Made by a program: the position numbers and the translations under genes. The notes below the pieces were generated by a model, which saw only the letters and a program-made list of their open reading frames with translations, searched no databases and was not told the origin of the DNA. A stretch of 64,000 bases of DNA from Bretschneidera sinensis (taxonomy: Eukaryota; Streptophyta; Magnoliopsida; Brassicales; Akaniaceae): positions 67,391,001-67,455,000 of the forward strand of contig CM043698.1 in NCBI GenBank assembly GCA_023935145.1, in the 5' to 3' direction. Below are positions 42,509-53,842 of this stretch, one piece after another. Positions within the stretch are counted from its first letter, which is position 1. Each line of letters begins with the position of its first letter.

Positions 42509-44240
42509 AGAGCCCACCTCAAATGAATCAAGAGATGGAAACTCTCAAATTGGACCAACCATCTACAAGTCAATAAGAGGATAGTCTTCCCAAAGATTGG
42601 AGGTATGTAAATTATCACCCAATCGATCAAGTGATTGGTGATCCTTCACAAGTGGTAAGAACTCGTTCATCTTTTAGAAACATTTGCAAGTATGTAGCCT
42701 ATTCGTCTCAAATAGAACCTAAAACATTTGTAGAAGCCGAAAAGGATAATGATTGGATAATTGCCATGCAAGATGAAATAAATCAATTTGAAATAAACAA
42801 TGTATGGAATCTAGTTCCTAGACCAAATAATCATACAATAATAAGAACTAAATTGGTATTTAGAAATAAGATGGATGAAAATGGAATAGTGACTAGAAAC
42901 AAGGCTAGACTAGTTGCCAAGTGATACAATCAAGAAGAATGAATAGACTTTGATGAGACCTATGCTCCAGTAGCAAGATTAGAAGGTATTCGAATGTTAT
43001 TGGCCTTTGCGTGCTTGAATAAGTTTAAATTATTTCAAATGGATGTAAAGAGTGCCTTCTTAAATGGCTTTATAGAAGAAGAGGTATACGTTGAGCAACC
43101 TCTTGGATTTGAGAATCCTAGTCATGTCTACAAGCTTTCTAAAGCTCTATATAGGTTGAAGCAAGCTCTAAGAGCATGGCATGAAAAATTAAGTAAATTT
43201 TGATTGACAATAATTTTATAAGAGAAAAAGTAGACATAACCCTCTTCACAAAAACTCACATAAATGACACTCTACTAGTCCAAATATATGTTGATGATCT
43301 TATATTTGATGCTACTAATGAATCTATATGCAGAGAGTTTGCCAAGTGCATGCAAGGTGAATTTGAAATGAGCATGATGGGAGAGCTTACGTACTTCCTT
43401 GGGCTTCAAATCAAACAATTCAAAAGAGGCATCTTCATCAATCAATCAAAATACACCAAGGACCTGCTAAAGAGGTTCGGGATGGAAAGCTCAAAGTCAC
43501 TTGGTACTCCTATGAGCACATCTACAAAACTTGACCTTGATGAAGTAGGTAAGTGTGTAGACACTAAATATTATAACAGCATGATAGGAGCTTTACTTTA
43601 TTTAACTACAAGTAGACCTGATATAATGTTCAGTGTATGCATGTGTACTAAATTTCAGGCTAATCCTAAGGAATCACATGTAATTGCAGTAAAAAGAATC
43701 CTTAGATATCTACAAAGAACTCAAACCCTAGGATTATGGTACTCTAGAGATTCATCTTTTGAGCTTGTAGGATATTCAGATGCTGACTTTGCAGGGTGTT
43801 GGTAAGATAGAAAAGCACAAGTGAAATATGTCAATTCTTAGGTGCAATGTTAACCTCTTAGTTTTCTAAGAAACAAAACTCCTTTGCACTATAACTGCCG
43901 AGGCGGAATATGTAGCCGCTGGAAGTTGTTATGCCCAAGTATTGTGGATGAAACAAAAACTAAAAACTATGGCGTGAACTTTAAAAGTATCCCAATATAT
44001 TGTGATAATACAAGTACTATCAACTTAACCAAAAACCCTATTCAGCACTCTAAAACCAAACACATAGAAATTAGACATCACTTCTTAAGAGACCATACTC
44101 AAAAAGGTGATATAAGACTAGAATTCATACCTTCAGAAGATCAAATAGCTGACATTCTTACAAAACCTTTAAGTGAAGCTAGTTTCTGTAAAATTAGACT
44201 GCTAATTGGATTATTAAATTATGATAAACTGTATGCCTGA
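42509..44240 (+). pseudogene. Copia-B reverse transcriptase and RNase H
   Basis: Resumes in frame after TRG-2. RT motifs: FRNKMDENGIVTRNKARLVAK (stop after), FQMDVKSAFLNGFIEEEVYVEQP near 43030, ALYRLKQALRAW, catalytic YVDDLIF near 43288, then TYFLGLQIKQ and RSM-type SMIGALLYLTTSRPDI. RNase H: YSDADFAGC near 43772, a broken middle (TAA near 43803, frameshift near 43870), then TKHIEIRHHFLRD and ADILTKPLSE to 44240. At least four stops. Confidence 0.88.
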
Positions 44241-44377
44241 TTGCATCATCATTCATCATTTGTATACTTGAGATCTAGTGAAAGAGTATTAAACCTTATT
44301 TAATATTTCCCTCACTCAAGATGGCATAGATAAACAAATTTCATGCTAAGACTCAAAACTGGAAGTATTTTTTGGGT

Positions 44378-44652
44378 CCAGTCGACTGGTAAGTCACTGC
44401 CTAATTACCCAGTCGACTGGTAAGTCTATACCAGTCGACTAGTAAACCAAGACCTTGTTTAGAGCCATTTTTGGAATTTCAGTTAAATACCCAATCGACT
44501 GGTATGAATAACCTAGTCGACTAGTGTCCCGATCTAGTTGACTGGTATGAATAACCCAGTCGACTGGTGTCCCGATCCAATCGACTGGTATGTTAAAAAT
44601 TTTCAAATCTGCAAAGGACCCAGTCGACTGGTGCCCTAACCTAGTCGACTAG
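44378..44652 (+). repeat. Internal CCAGTCGACTGG cluster before the accessory ORF (Copia-B)
   Basis: About ten copies of the LTR palindrome or close variants, at about 44378, 44409, 44431, 44491, 44513, 44535, 44556, 44579, 44620 and 44641. They lie between the end of RNase H and a TATA box 12 bp beyond the last copy. The cluster is outside any LTR and is matched in Copia-C at 49503-49765. Confidence 0.92.
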
Positions 44653-44663
44653 TATCGCGATTC

Positions 44664-44672
44664 TATAAATAG
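44664..44672 (+). promoter_or_regulatory. Candidate internal promoter (TATA) for the accessory ORF, Copia-B
   Basis: TATAAATAG in the context ATCGCGATTCTATAAATAGTCTC, directly after the palindrome cluster and about 215 bp before the ATG at 44886. Copia-C preserves the context ATCGCGATTCTATATATAGTCTC at the same distance. Promoter activity is inferred. Confidence 0.6.
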
Positions 44673-44885
44673 TCTCTTCAGATTTTTCAGTTTTTCACGC
44701 CATTTTTTAAACCCTAAGTTTTTCTCTTTAAAAAAATATCCTCATTTTGACTAAAATTTCCTCAAAACACTCCATTAAAGCCTCGATCTCCTCCTCCATA
44801 CCAATTATTTCGAATTTTTACAATTGAAATCTCCATTTTTTTACCAAAATCTCCCTTTTCTCTCCAAAAACACTTTTCCTACAAA

Positions 44886-46148
44886 ATGTCTGAAATAATC
44901 CACATTAAAACCACAGTTAGGGGACCTCACGCGCCTACTAGGCCAAGGTCCACCAAATCTACAGCTACGGACTCAAAAAGAAAGGGATTAGCGGGCTTCT
45001 CGAGCAAGAAGGCTAGGATAGAGCTCGACGATTCCCTGTTCTCCAACCCCGCAGCAAAAAGGAGGTATACCATTATCATCCGTCATAAAAAGATCATGAT
45101 GGGTAGATTTGTTGACTTTGAATCTATTCGTCATGGTAACTTCAATATTTTACCCTCTTTTGAAGCAATTAACTTGACCTCACTAGTCAAGATACACTAG
45201 AAATTTTACCCACGACTGATTCACCGGTTCTATGAGAACTTGGTGAAACCCAGTCCACTAGCTCTACGATTCAAAACTAGTGTAATGGGTGTGGAGTTCG
45301 AAGTCAACACTAACCTCTTGATGAGTATTCTGGGGATCCCTATAGGAGGGATCCAATGGAGTCTGGATGGATGGCCAAACAATTTCAATTATGAGGAGGC
45401 ATGTCAAATAGTTAGGGGTGACCCTAACTATGTCTTTCGACCCACTACATTTTACACATGTAGTGACATGCCCCTCGACTTGAAATTGTTCAACATCATA
45501 GTGAGTAAGACCATCCATCCAAGACTTGGGAGTCAAGGCTATCTATCTAAGATAGACGTGGTATTGATTTGGTGCCTTAAAACCGGGCACCACTTCAATA
45601 TCTACCCCTTACTGCTCGCCAACATGATAAACGATGAAGCTAGTGACTCGTGATGCCTTCCCTATGGGATGCTCATCACACTCATCCTCCAGCACTTTCA
45701 GGTTCCTTGTCCTGCCTCCGAGGCTCAAGACATCGGTCCTAAGGACATCATCAATGTCTCTTCACTAAAGAAGATAGGGTGCACGGTCCGAGATGGGATG
45801 ATCTATTCGAAGGTCGGGAAGAATATTAGGATCGGCGAGGATGATAGCAGTCAGAAGGACGAGGGTCCAGATGCTGCAGCCACTGCTATAGATACGAATG
45901 ATCGAGCACCACCTATGGGCAGCTCGAGTACTGATCCAACTGGATACGGTGATCTACTCCAGGCTATTACGAGCTTCTATCTGACTATGCAATCCAGATT
46001 CCAGAGCTTGAGCTCTTCTGTCAATGCCATGCATCATGACATTCGATCCCTTAGGGATGACTTCGAGCTGCACCGAGAGCATACAAAGGGTTCTTTGGCT
46101 GAGCTTCGGAATCTCATTCATGACAGCTCTGACTCTCCCGCTCACTGA
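44886..46148 (+). pseudogene. Accessory 3' ORF of Copia-B (env-like position)
   Basis: About 420 codons from MSEIIHIKTTVRGPHAPTRP to SSDSPAH, with two in-frame stops (after LTSLVKIH and after NDEASDS). A basic N-terminus with KKARIE-like nuclear-signal character is followed by a central domain (FVDFESIRHGNF, LIHRFYENL, TSVMGVEFEVN, LMSILGIP, IVRGDPNY, HPRLGSQGYLSKIDVVLIWCL). A low-complexity acidic linker (about residues 310-350) and a C-terminal helical stretch follow. The central domain resembles what plant annotations call a putative plant transposon protein domain, and the Athila accessory ORFs. No signal peptide or clear transmembrane anchor is seen, so envelope function is doubtful. Confidence 0.75.
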
Positions 46149-46183
46149 GTTGCTTTCTGTATTGCTTTTCAGTTGTATATCTA

Positions 46184-47385
46184 TGTAAACTGAGATTTCA
46201 ATCCAAGAAGGGGAATGAATTGGGGTTTTTTTTTAAAAGAAAACTTTTGCTAATTAAACACAAGTTTATAAATACAGATAACCCACAAGCATGTAAACAA
46301 ATAATGTGTTGTAAATAAAAGATTTTAAGGAATAGAGGATGCAAACTCAGTTTATAGTGGTTCGGTAATATTGGATTCATTCCGACCCTACGTCCACTCT
46401 CTTCAAGGAACCTCCTTGAAGTAATCCACTAAGAAACTTAGTCGTGCAACTTCACAGGTGTTGCACAAACCTTATAATCAATCCCTTCCTCTTGGAAGCA
46501 AATCCCTTCCTCTCGGAAGCAAAAAATCCCTTCCTCTCGGAAGCTAATCTCTTCCTTTCGGAAGCTAATCCCTTTACAATAAATGCTATAAAGTAAATAG
46601 TAGAGAGACAACAATGAAAGCTTATACAACTGAATAATATCTCTCTTTCAAGGTAAAGCTTGAAGAATGGCTCAACAATAAATATTTCAAAGCTTTTGTG
46701 TATCATAAGGAAAAACTTGATTGAATGTCTATATTCTGTTTTTGAAATGCTCAATAGAGTGGGTTTATATAGCCTTGTATTGATATGGCCATTTTGTACT
46801 GACTTGGAATGTTTTGGTGCATTTTGTGCTGAATTCTCGCGTCTCAACGTTCATATTTTTTGAATTACCAGTCGACTGGATCTTAGTACCAGTCGACTGG
46901 GTCAGGTGAAAAGTCTCACCTTTAATGTTGTGACTGGTACCAGTCGACTGGGTAGGACTTACCAGTCGACTGGGGACCTTTTATCCAAAGTACCAGTTGA
47001 CTGGTATAAGTCACCTAGTCGACTGTGGACAATCTGTCCAAAACATCACTCTTCTGGTATAAGTACCCAGTCGGCTAGGTTCCTTTTTAACCCAGTTTTT
47101 TTCATTCTTTGAAATGTTTTTGACTTTTAAACGTTAGTTTGTAAAATAATTTTTCAAAAGGAGTCATTGAACAAGCTTGTTACCTAAACCAGTGAGATTT
47201 ACAACTTGATTCAATACCTTGTACCTATACTAGATCTTCTATCTTGACTTGGTGTTTGAATTGTGTTGAGTTCTTGCACCTTGATCCTTAGCTGAATGCT
47301 TTTATCGCTTAATACACTTAGATAGCACTGTTAGTATAATTAAGGTTGTGTTTTGTCATCATTAGAATATAGGTGAGGGTCAACA
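46184..47385 (-). repeat. 3' LTR of Copia-C
   Basis: 1202 bp, on the plus strand TGTAAACTGAG to GGGTCAACA. It contains four hairpin units (46481-46574), TATA at 46765-46771 and the palindrome cluster at 46868-47090 (exact CCAGTCGACTGG at 46868, 46889, 46940 and 46962, plus variants). The polypurine tract (complement of ATCTCCCCCTTTTTTT) is at 47386-47401. Confidence 0.92.
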
Positions 47386-47401
47386 ATCTCCCCCTTTTTT
47401 A

Positions 47402-48061
47402 TGATGACAAAACTAATGAGAGAAAACAGTTTTTAAAACTAAGTGGTGGATTTTTTTTTTAAAAGAATTGGGCAGTGTTTCCTCTGTTTTTTGAATAAAA
47501 CCAACCTGTAAAAAGATAAAGAACAGTTTATATGCAACCCAACCAATCAACTCAACATATAAAATCATACACCAAGTTCTTTGGAGCAATACTCCCCCTA
47601 AATCTCTGCACTAGTTTGAGTTTACAGTTATTTTTCTCATATTTCTCTCTCATTTTTACAACAGTAGAAAAGAGGGTAGTAAACCAAAAAATAAGCTATT
47701 TAGATACCAAAAACATGAAGAGCATGCATAACCAAACTTGCATGCGTAAATTTAGCATCATTCGAAGTTAAGAAGCCTTCCCGAGAAGAACCGAAAGTTT
47801 CCGTGCATGCAGAAGCAGTTTAAAGCATTTATCCGAATACATAAATATTTAAAGCATGTAAACATATTGCGAAAATATAAAACAAGTATATTAACCAAGT
47901 CTAAGCAGAAACCGTAGTCATATATATCATAATTCTATACAGTACAGGCTTTATGGAGCCGAAACAGAAGCATAAAATACAGTAAATGATAAAATAATGT
48001 CCATGCTAAGAACAATGAAAATCTATATCAATAAATATACTGAAAGGAAGATAGATAGCGA
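47402..48061 (-). other. Copia-C 3' untranslated region
   Basis: AT-rich non-coding sequence between the accessory ORF and the polypurine tract. No ORF or structured element recognised. The matching region of Copia-B is missing because Copia-C inserted there. Confidence 0.6.
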
Positions 48062-49264
48062 CTCAAGAAGCAGGAGAGTCAGAGTCACCACGAGTGAGAT
48101 CCTGAAGCTCAGCTAGAGAGCCCTTAGTATGCTCATGGTGCAACTCTGGAAGCCAAACTGTATGGTCAGCTAGAGGCTCATGATAGCCTGAAGGAGATCA
48201 ACATATCCAGCTTGACTAGCACTCGAGTCACCCATAAGAGGTGCTCGGTCATTCGTATCCATAGCAGCAGTAGCATCTGGACCCTTATTTTCATCATCAC
48301 TGCTCTCATCCTCTCCTATCCGAATGTTCTTCCCGGCCTTGGAATAGATGAAGCCATCTCGGACTGTGCATCCCATCTTTTTCAGCGATGAAACATTAAT
48401 GATGTCCTTGAGGTCGATGTCCTAAGCCTCGAAGGCGGAAAGAGGCACCCGGAAGTGCTGGAGGATTAACGTGATGAGTATCCCATAGGGAAGGCATCCG
48501 GAGTCGCTCACTTCGCCGTTTATCATGTTAGCGAGCAGCAGGAGGTAGATATTGAAGTGGTGCCCAATTTTAAGGCACCAAATCAATACGACATCTATCT
48601 TAGATAGACAGCCCCGACTCTCAAGTCTCGGGTGGATGGTCCAACTCACAATGAGATTGAACAATTTAGAGTCAAGGGGCATGTCACTACATGTGTGAAA
48701 TGTAGTGGGTCGAAACACATAGTTAGGGTCACCCCTAACTATCTGACATGCCTCTTCATAATCGAAATTGTCTGGCCATCCGTCCAGACTCCATTGGATC
48801 CCTCCCACAGGGATTCTTAGGATACTCATCAAGAGGTCAGTGTTGACCTTAAACTCCACACCCATAACACTGGTTCTGAACCTCAAAGCTAGTGGACAGG
48901 GTTTCACCAAGTTCGCATAGAACTGGTGAATCAGTCTCGGGTAATATTTTTCATATATCTTGACCAGTGGGATCAAGTTAATGGCATTGAAGGCAGGTAA
49001 TATATCAAAATTACCATGACGAATAGATTTGAAGTCGACGAATCTACCCGTCATGATCTTCTTATAGCGGATAACGAATGTATACTTGTTTTTTACCGCC
49101 GGGCTAAAGAACAGAGAGTCGTCGAGCTCTATTTTGGACTTCTTGCTTGAGGAGCCCACTACGCCCTTCCCTCGGGAATCCAGAGCCATAGATTTGGTGG
49201 ACCTTGGTCTAGTAGGAGCATGTGGTCCCCCAACAGTGGTTTTGATGCGGATTCGGTCAGACAT
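48062..49264 (-). pseudogene. Accessory 3' ORF of Copia-C
   Basis: Starts MSDRIRIKTTVGGPHAPTRP at 49264 and is open for 280 codons to a TAG at 48422-48424, where Copia-B has a glutamine codon (EAQDI). It continues DIINVSSLKKMGCTVRDG to about 48170. A deletion relative to Copia-B then removes part of the C-terminal helix, and the remainder ends near 48065. The central domain is better preserved than in Copia-B (MGVEFKVNTDLLMSILRIP, VRGDPNYVFRPTTFHTCSD). Same uncertain function. Confidence 0.75.
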
Positions 49265-49482
49265 TTTTGGAGGAAAGGCTTTTTGGGTAAAAAAAAAGGT
49301 TTTAGGTGAAAAAATGGGATTTCAACCGTAGAAAGTTGAAATGATTGGTTTGGATGAGTAGATCAAGGTGTGTTGGAAGTGTTTTGAGGGTTTTTTTTTA
49401 TCTAAAAGATGAGATTTTTTTAGAGAGAGAAAGCTTAGGGTTTTAAAAATGTTGTAAAAATCTGGAAAAAAAAATTAAGAGA

Positions 49483-49491
49483 CTATATATA
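49483..49491 (-). promoter_or_regulatory. Candidate internal promoter (TATA), Copia-C
   Basis: On the minus strand CGATTCTATATATAGTCTC lies about 215 bp before the accessory ORF ATG and directly downstream of the palindrome cluster, as in Copia-B. Confidence 0.6.
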
Positions 49492-49502
49492 GAATCGCGA
49501 TA

Positions 49503-49765
49503 CCAGTCGACTGGGGTCATTTACAGATTGAAAATTTTCACATACCAGTCGACTGGGTTGGGACACCAGTTGACTGGGTGAACTGGCAAACAGATACCAG
49601 TCGACTGGGCAATTCATACCAGTTGACTGGGTTGATAACTGAATTTCAAAAAATAGCTCCAAACAAAGTCTTGATGTACTAGTCGACTGGTATAGTGTTA
49701 CCAGTCGACTAGAAGATTGGGCAATGACTTACCAATCAGCTGGGATAGACTTACCAGTCAACTAG
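49503..49765 (-). repeat. Internal CCAGTCGACTGG cluster, Copia-C
   Basis: About nine copies or variants, at about 49503, 49544, 49565, 49597, 49620, 49679, 49700, 49732 and 49753. It occupies the same position relative to RNase H and the accessory ORF as 44378-44652 in Copia-B. Confidence 0.92.
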
Positions 49766-49904
49766 ACCCTTCAAAAAATTTTCAGTCTTGAGTCTTAACA
49801 CGAAATTTGTTTATCTATACCATCTTGAGTGAGGGAGTAATTAAATAAGGTTTAATACTCTTTCACTAGATGTCAAATATGCAAAATGATGAATGATGAA
49901 ACAA

Positions 49905-51599
49905 TCAAACATACAATTTATCATAATCTAACAATACCATTAACAATCTTATTTTGCAAAAACTTGCTTCACTTGGAGGCTTTGTAAGAATTCCAGCTAT
50001 TTGATTTTCTGAAGGTATGAATTCTAGTCTTATATCACTTTTTTTTAGCATGGTCTCTTAAGAAATGATGTCTAATTTCTATGTGTTTAGTTCTAGAGTG
50101 CTGAATAGGGTTCTTGGTTAGGTTGATAGCACTAGTGTTATCACAATGTATTGGGATACTTTTAAAGTTCATGTAATAGTCTTCTAGTTATTGTTTCATC
50201 TATAACCCTTGGGCACAACAACTTCCAGCTGCTACATATTCCGCCTCGGTAGTTGATAGTGCAACAGAGTTTTGTTTCTTGGAAAACCAAGAGGTTAACA
50301 TTGCACCTAAGAATTGGCATGTTCCACTTATGTTTTTTCTATCTAATCTACATCCAGTAGCATTTGAATATCCTACAAGCTCAAAAGATAAATCTCTATA
50401 GTACCATAATCTTAGGGTTTGAGTTCCTTGTAGATATCTAAGGATCCTTTTACTGCTACTACATGTGATTCCTTAGGATTAGCCTGAAATCTAGCACACA
50501 TGCATACACTAAACATAATATCATGTCTACTTGCAATCAAATAAAGTAAAACTCCTATCATGCTTCTATAGTATTTAATATCTACACACTTACCTCCTTC
50601 ATCAAGATTAAGTTTCGTAGATGTGCTCATAGGTGTACTAAGTGGCTTTGAGCTTTCCATCCCGAACCTCTTTAGTAGGTCCTTAGTGTATTTTGATTGA
50701 TTGATAAAGATGCCTCCTTTTAATTGTTTGATTTTAAGTCCAAGGAAGTAGGTAAGCTCTCCCATCATGCTTACTTCAAATTCACCTTGCATGCACTTTG
50801 CCAACTCTTGACACATAGATTAATTAGTAGCACCAAACATAATATCATCAACATATATTTGGACTAGTAGAGTGTCATTTATCTGAGTTTTTGTGAAGAG
50901 GGTTGTGTCTACTTTACCTCTTAGAAAATTATTGTCTAATAAGAATTTTACTTAGTCTTTTATACCATGCCCTTGGAGCTTGCTTCAACCCATATAGAGC
51001 CTTAGAGAGCTTGTAGACATGATTTGGAAGACTAGGATTCTCAAATCCAAGAGGTTTCTCAACATAAACCTCTTCTTCTATAAAGCCATTTAAAAATGCA
51101 CTTTTTACATCCATTTGAAATAACTTAAACTTATTAAAACATGCAAAGGCTAATAACATTCGAATAACTTCTAATCTAGCTATGGGAGCATATGTCTCAT
51201 CCAAGTCTATTCCTTCTTCTTGATTATATCCCTTAACAACTAGTCTAGCCTTGTTCCTAGTTGCTATTCCATTTTCATCCATTTTATTTCTAAATACCCA
51301 TTTAGTTCCTATTATTGTATGATTTTTAGGTCTAGGAACTAGATTTCAAACATTGTTTCTTTCAAATTAATTTATTTCTTCTTGCATTGCAATTATCCAA
51401 TCATTATCCTTTTCAGCTTCAATAAATGTCTTAGGTTCAATTTGAGACAAATAAGCTATATGATTGCAAATATTTCTAATAGAGGAACGAGTTCTTACCC
51501 CTTGTGAAGGATTACCAATCACTTGATCAATCGGGTGATAATTTACATACCTCTAATCTTTGGGAAGACTATCCACTTGTCAGCTTGTAGATGGTTAGT
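49905..51599 (-). pseudogene. Copia-C reverse transcriptase and RNase H
   Basis: Minus strand: RT start near 51480 (FVEAEKDNDWIIAMQ-like), then 51282-50929 (MDENGIATRNKARLVVKGYNQEEGIDLDETYAP, FQMDVKSAFLNGF, ALYGLKQAPRAW). The YVDDIMF catalytic box is near 50850, with a stop soon after. RT ends in 50816-50412 (MMGELTYFLGLKIKQ, RSMIGVLLYL). RNase H: YSDADF-equivalent near 50365, TTEAEYVAAGSC near 50250, and TKHIEIRHHFLRDH near 50085. Several stops. Confidence 0.85.
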
Positions 51600-52996
51600 C
51601 AAATTTGAGAGTTTCTATCTCTTCATTTGTTTGAGGTGGACTCTCCTTTGGGTCAACAATGGGAGTAGGTGTTTTTGTTCTTGGAATAAAATCTGCATCA
51701 TCATTGAAAGAAACTTCTCTACTACTAATTGGGTTAGACTCATCAAGAGTTACATGTACGGATTCTTGTACCACTAGAGTTCTTTTGTTGAAGACTCTAT
51801 AAGCCTTACTAGAGGTTGAATATCCTAAAAATAACCCTTCATCGGTCTTAGAGTCAAATTTACCCAAGTTAGTTTAATTGTTATTTAGGATGAAGCATTT
51901 ACAACCAAATGTACGAAAATAGGAGATATTAAGTTTTCTACCTTTCCATAATTCATATGGAGTTTTATCAAGCATAGGCCTAATTAAAATTCTATTCAAG
52001 ATATAGCAAGAAGTGTTTACTGCTTCAGCCCAAAAGTATTTTGGTAAACTATTTTCACAAATCAGTGTTCTTGCAAATTCTTCTAGAGCTCTATTTTTCC
52101 TCTCAACAACTCCATTTTGTTGAGGAGTTTTAGGAGCTGAAAGTTGTGATCAATTCTATTTTCATCACAAAATTTTGAAAAACTTTGGTTTTCAAATTCT
52201 TTTCCATGATCACTTCTAATGCTTGAAATACAAATTTCTTTTTCATTTTGAACCTTTTTGCAAAAATTTTCAAATCCTTTGTAAGTTTCATCCTTATAAG
52301 CAATAAAAATAACAAAGGTATATCTTGAAAAGTCATCAACAATAACAAGAGCATATTGATGGCCACCTAGACTAATGGTATTTATTGGACCAAATAAATC
52401 CATATGCAAAAGTTATGGTCTAGTAGTTGAGACTATATTCTTTGATTTAAAAGAAATCCTAGTTTGTTTTCCCATTTGACAAGCATCACATACTTTGTCT
52501 TTTTCAAAATTTATTTTGGGAAGTCCAATGACCAAATCTTTTCTAAAAATGATTTTAAGCAAATTCATGTTCACATGACCAAGCCTTCTATGTCATAGCC
52601 ACGGGTTTTCACTAAATGCGGGAAAACATTTTTCATTTTTGGAATGCAATGATTTTAAATCAACTATATAAACATTTTCATGTTTATGGCCAACAAACTT
52701 GATATTGTTACTTTTGATGTCTATAGCTAGACAATGAGAGGTTTCAAATATGACTTTGTTGCCTTTGTCACAAAGTTGACTAATACTTAGTAAATTTGTC
52801 TTAAGGCCTTGTACTAGCAATACATTATCTATGGTTGAGAAATCAATACCAACTTTTTCATGCCCGATGATCTTTATTTTGTTTTGTCTCCAATGGTGAC
52901 AAGTCCACCATCTCTTAGAGTTAGCTTCTTGAATACTCTTTTATCACCGGTCATGAGTTTTGAGTATCCACTATCAAGGTACCAACAGTTACCTTT
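51600..52996 (-). pseudogene. Copia-C protease and integrase
   Basis: Minus strand: protease motif YLDSGYSKL near 52975; LVQGLKTNLLSISQLCDKGNK at 52815; integrase zinc domain near 52600-52480; core HMDLFGP, LVIVDDFSRYTF and SIRSDHGKEFENQ (52409-52200). The catalytic Glu region (KMELLRGKIEL) is in a shifted frame near 52100. The C-terminus at 51867-51595 reads GLFLGYSTSSKAYRVFNKRT and ends at the RT linker. Confidence 0.85.
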
Positions 52997-53017
52997 TTCC
53001 TTGGTGTGGAGACATAT

Positions 53018-53569
53018 CTACATCACACAAGGATACACAATGGCATTTTTAGGTACCCAAAATTTTTTGGGTCCTTTGGGGTTAGTCCTTGAAAATACGG
53101 TTCCTTTTGGGACCCATACTTTCTTAACAGCATATGGTGATCTATAGACATGTTGATAATGTACAATCCTAGGATGATAGTTATTGAAATTTCTATGAGT
53201 ATTTAGTTGTGTATGCCCATAATGCTTAGGATATGAGTTCCTAGGATACATGTTTCTAATATGAGGAATATGAATATACATGTCATTTCCAGAAAATGTA
53301 TGAAGATGATTTCTAGGGTACATGCTTGCATTTTCATGAGTATGCATATTATTTCTAGAATAACCATGTTAGTAATTCCTAGGATATGCTTGTGCAGGAT
53401 GCAAATTTTGATTAGGCATATTGTTTCTAGGATGCATATGATGGTTATTCCTAGGATGTGTATAAGCATTTCTTTAATGAGCAGACATATAAGCATGAGT
53501 ATTTCTAGGATTTTTCATTTTTGTATATGCATTAGAATTTGCATTTCTAGACATGCTAGCATTCATTGA
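53018..53569 (-). pseudogene. Tyr/Pro/Arg/Asn-repeat linker, Copia-C
   Basis: Minus strand counterpart of 32646-33660, without the solo LTR: YPRNHLHTFSGNDM, RNMYPRNSYPKHYGH and VWVPKGTVFSRTNPKGPKKFWVPK, immediately upstream of the protease. It shows that this linker is part of the family and not a degenerate stretch peculiar to Copia-B. Confidence 0.7.
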
Positions 53570-53842
53570 GGGTGTGTTTTTGACCTTGCTAGTGATCTTT
53601 GAAGTAGAGGCTTCATTCACACAAGAGACTTTCATGAATAAGCTCTCTTTTTATTTTTGCTTGCCTAATGGAGAGTATCCTAACCCGGATTTTCCTCCAC
53701 TTAATCTTTTGCAAGAAAGCACTTCATTAAGCTTTTCTTTTCCAATCATGAGTCTAGATATAGTGTCATTCAATTCTAATATCTTATTCTTTAAGTTTTC
53801 ATTTTCATATTTTAGGAAATCTTGAGAAGAATCATAAAGCAA

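Larger units (their letters stand above)
29944..46183 (+). mobile_element. Copia-B: SIRE-like Ty1/copia retrotransposon, plus strand, interrupted
   Basis: 5' LTR, Met-tRNA primer site, gag, protease, integrase, RT, RNase H and an additional 3' ORF, the layout of the SIRE/Maximus group. It is interrupted by a solo LTR (33098-33497), TRG-2 (35017-42508) and, about 35 bp after its last ORF, by Copia-C (46184). Its polypurine tract and 3' LTR are therefore expected right of the window. It inserted in the CACTA transposase tail (flank CCTTC at 29939-29943). Confidence 0.9.

Noticed and set aside
44378..44652. CRISPR-like array of short palindromic repeats
   Set aside because: Spacers vary from about 9 to 50 bp, repeats are only 12 bp and vary in sequence, there are no cas genes, and the setting is a plant retrotransposon. 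The same motif is in the element's LTR.
44886..46148. True retroviral envelope gene
   Set aside because: It has the position of env, but no signal peptide, no transmembrane helix and no furin-like site are visible in Copia-B, Copia-C or the part of Athila-R seen.
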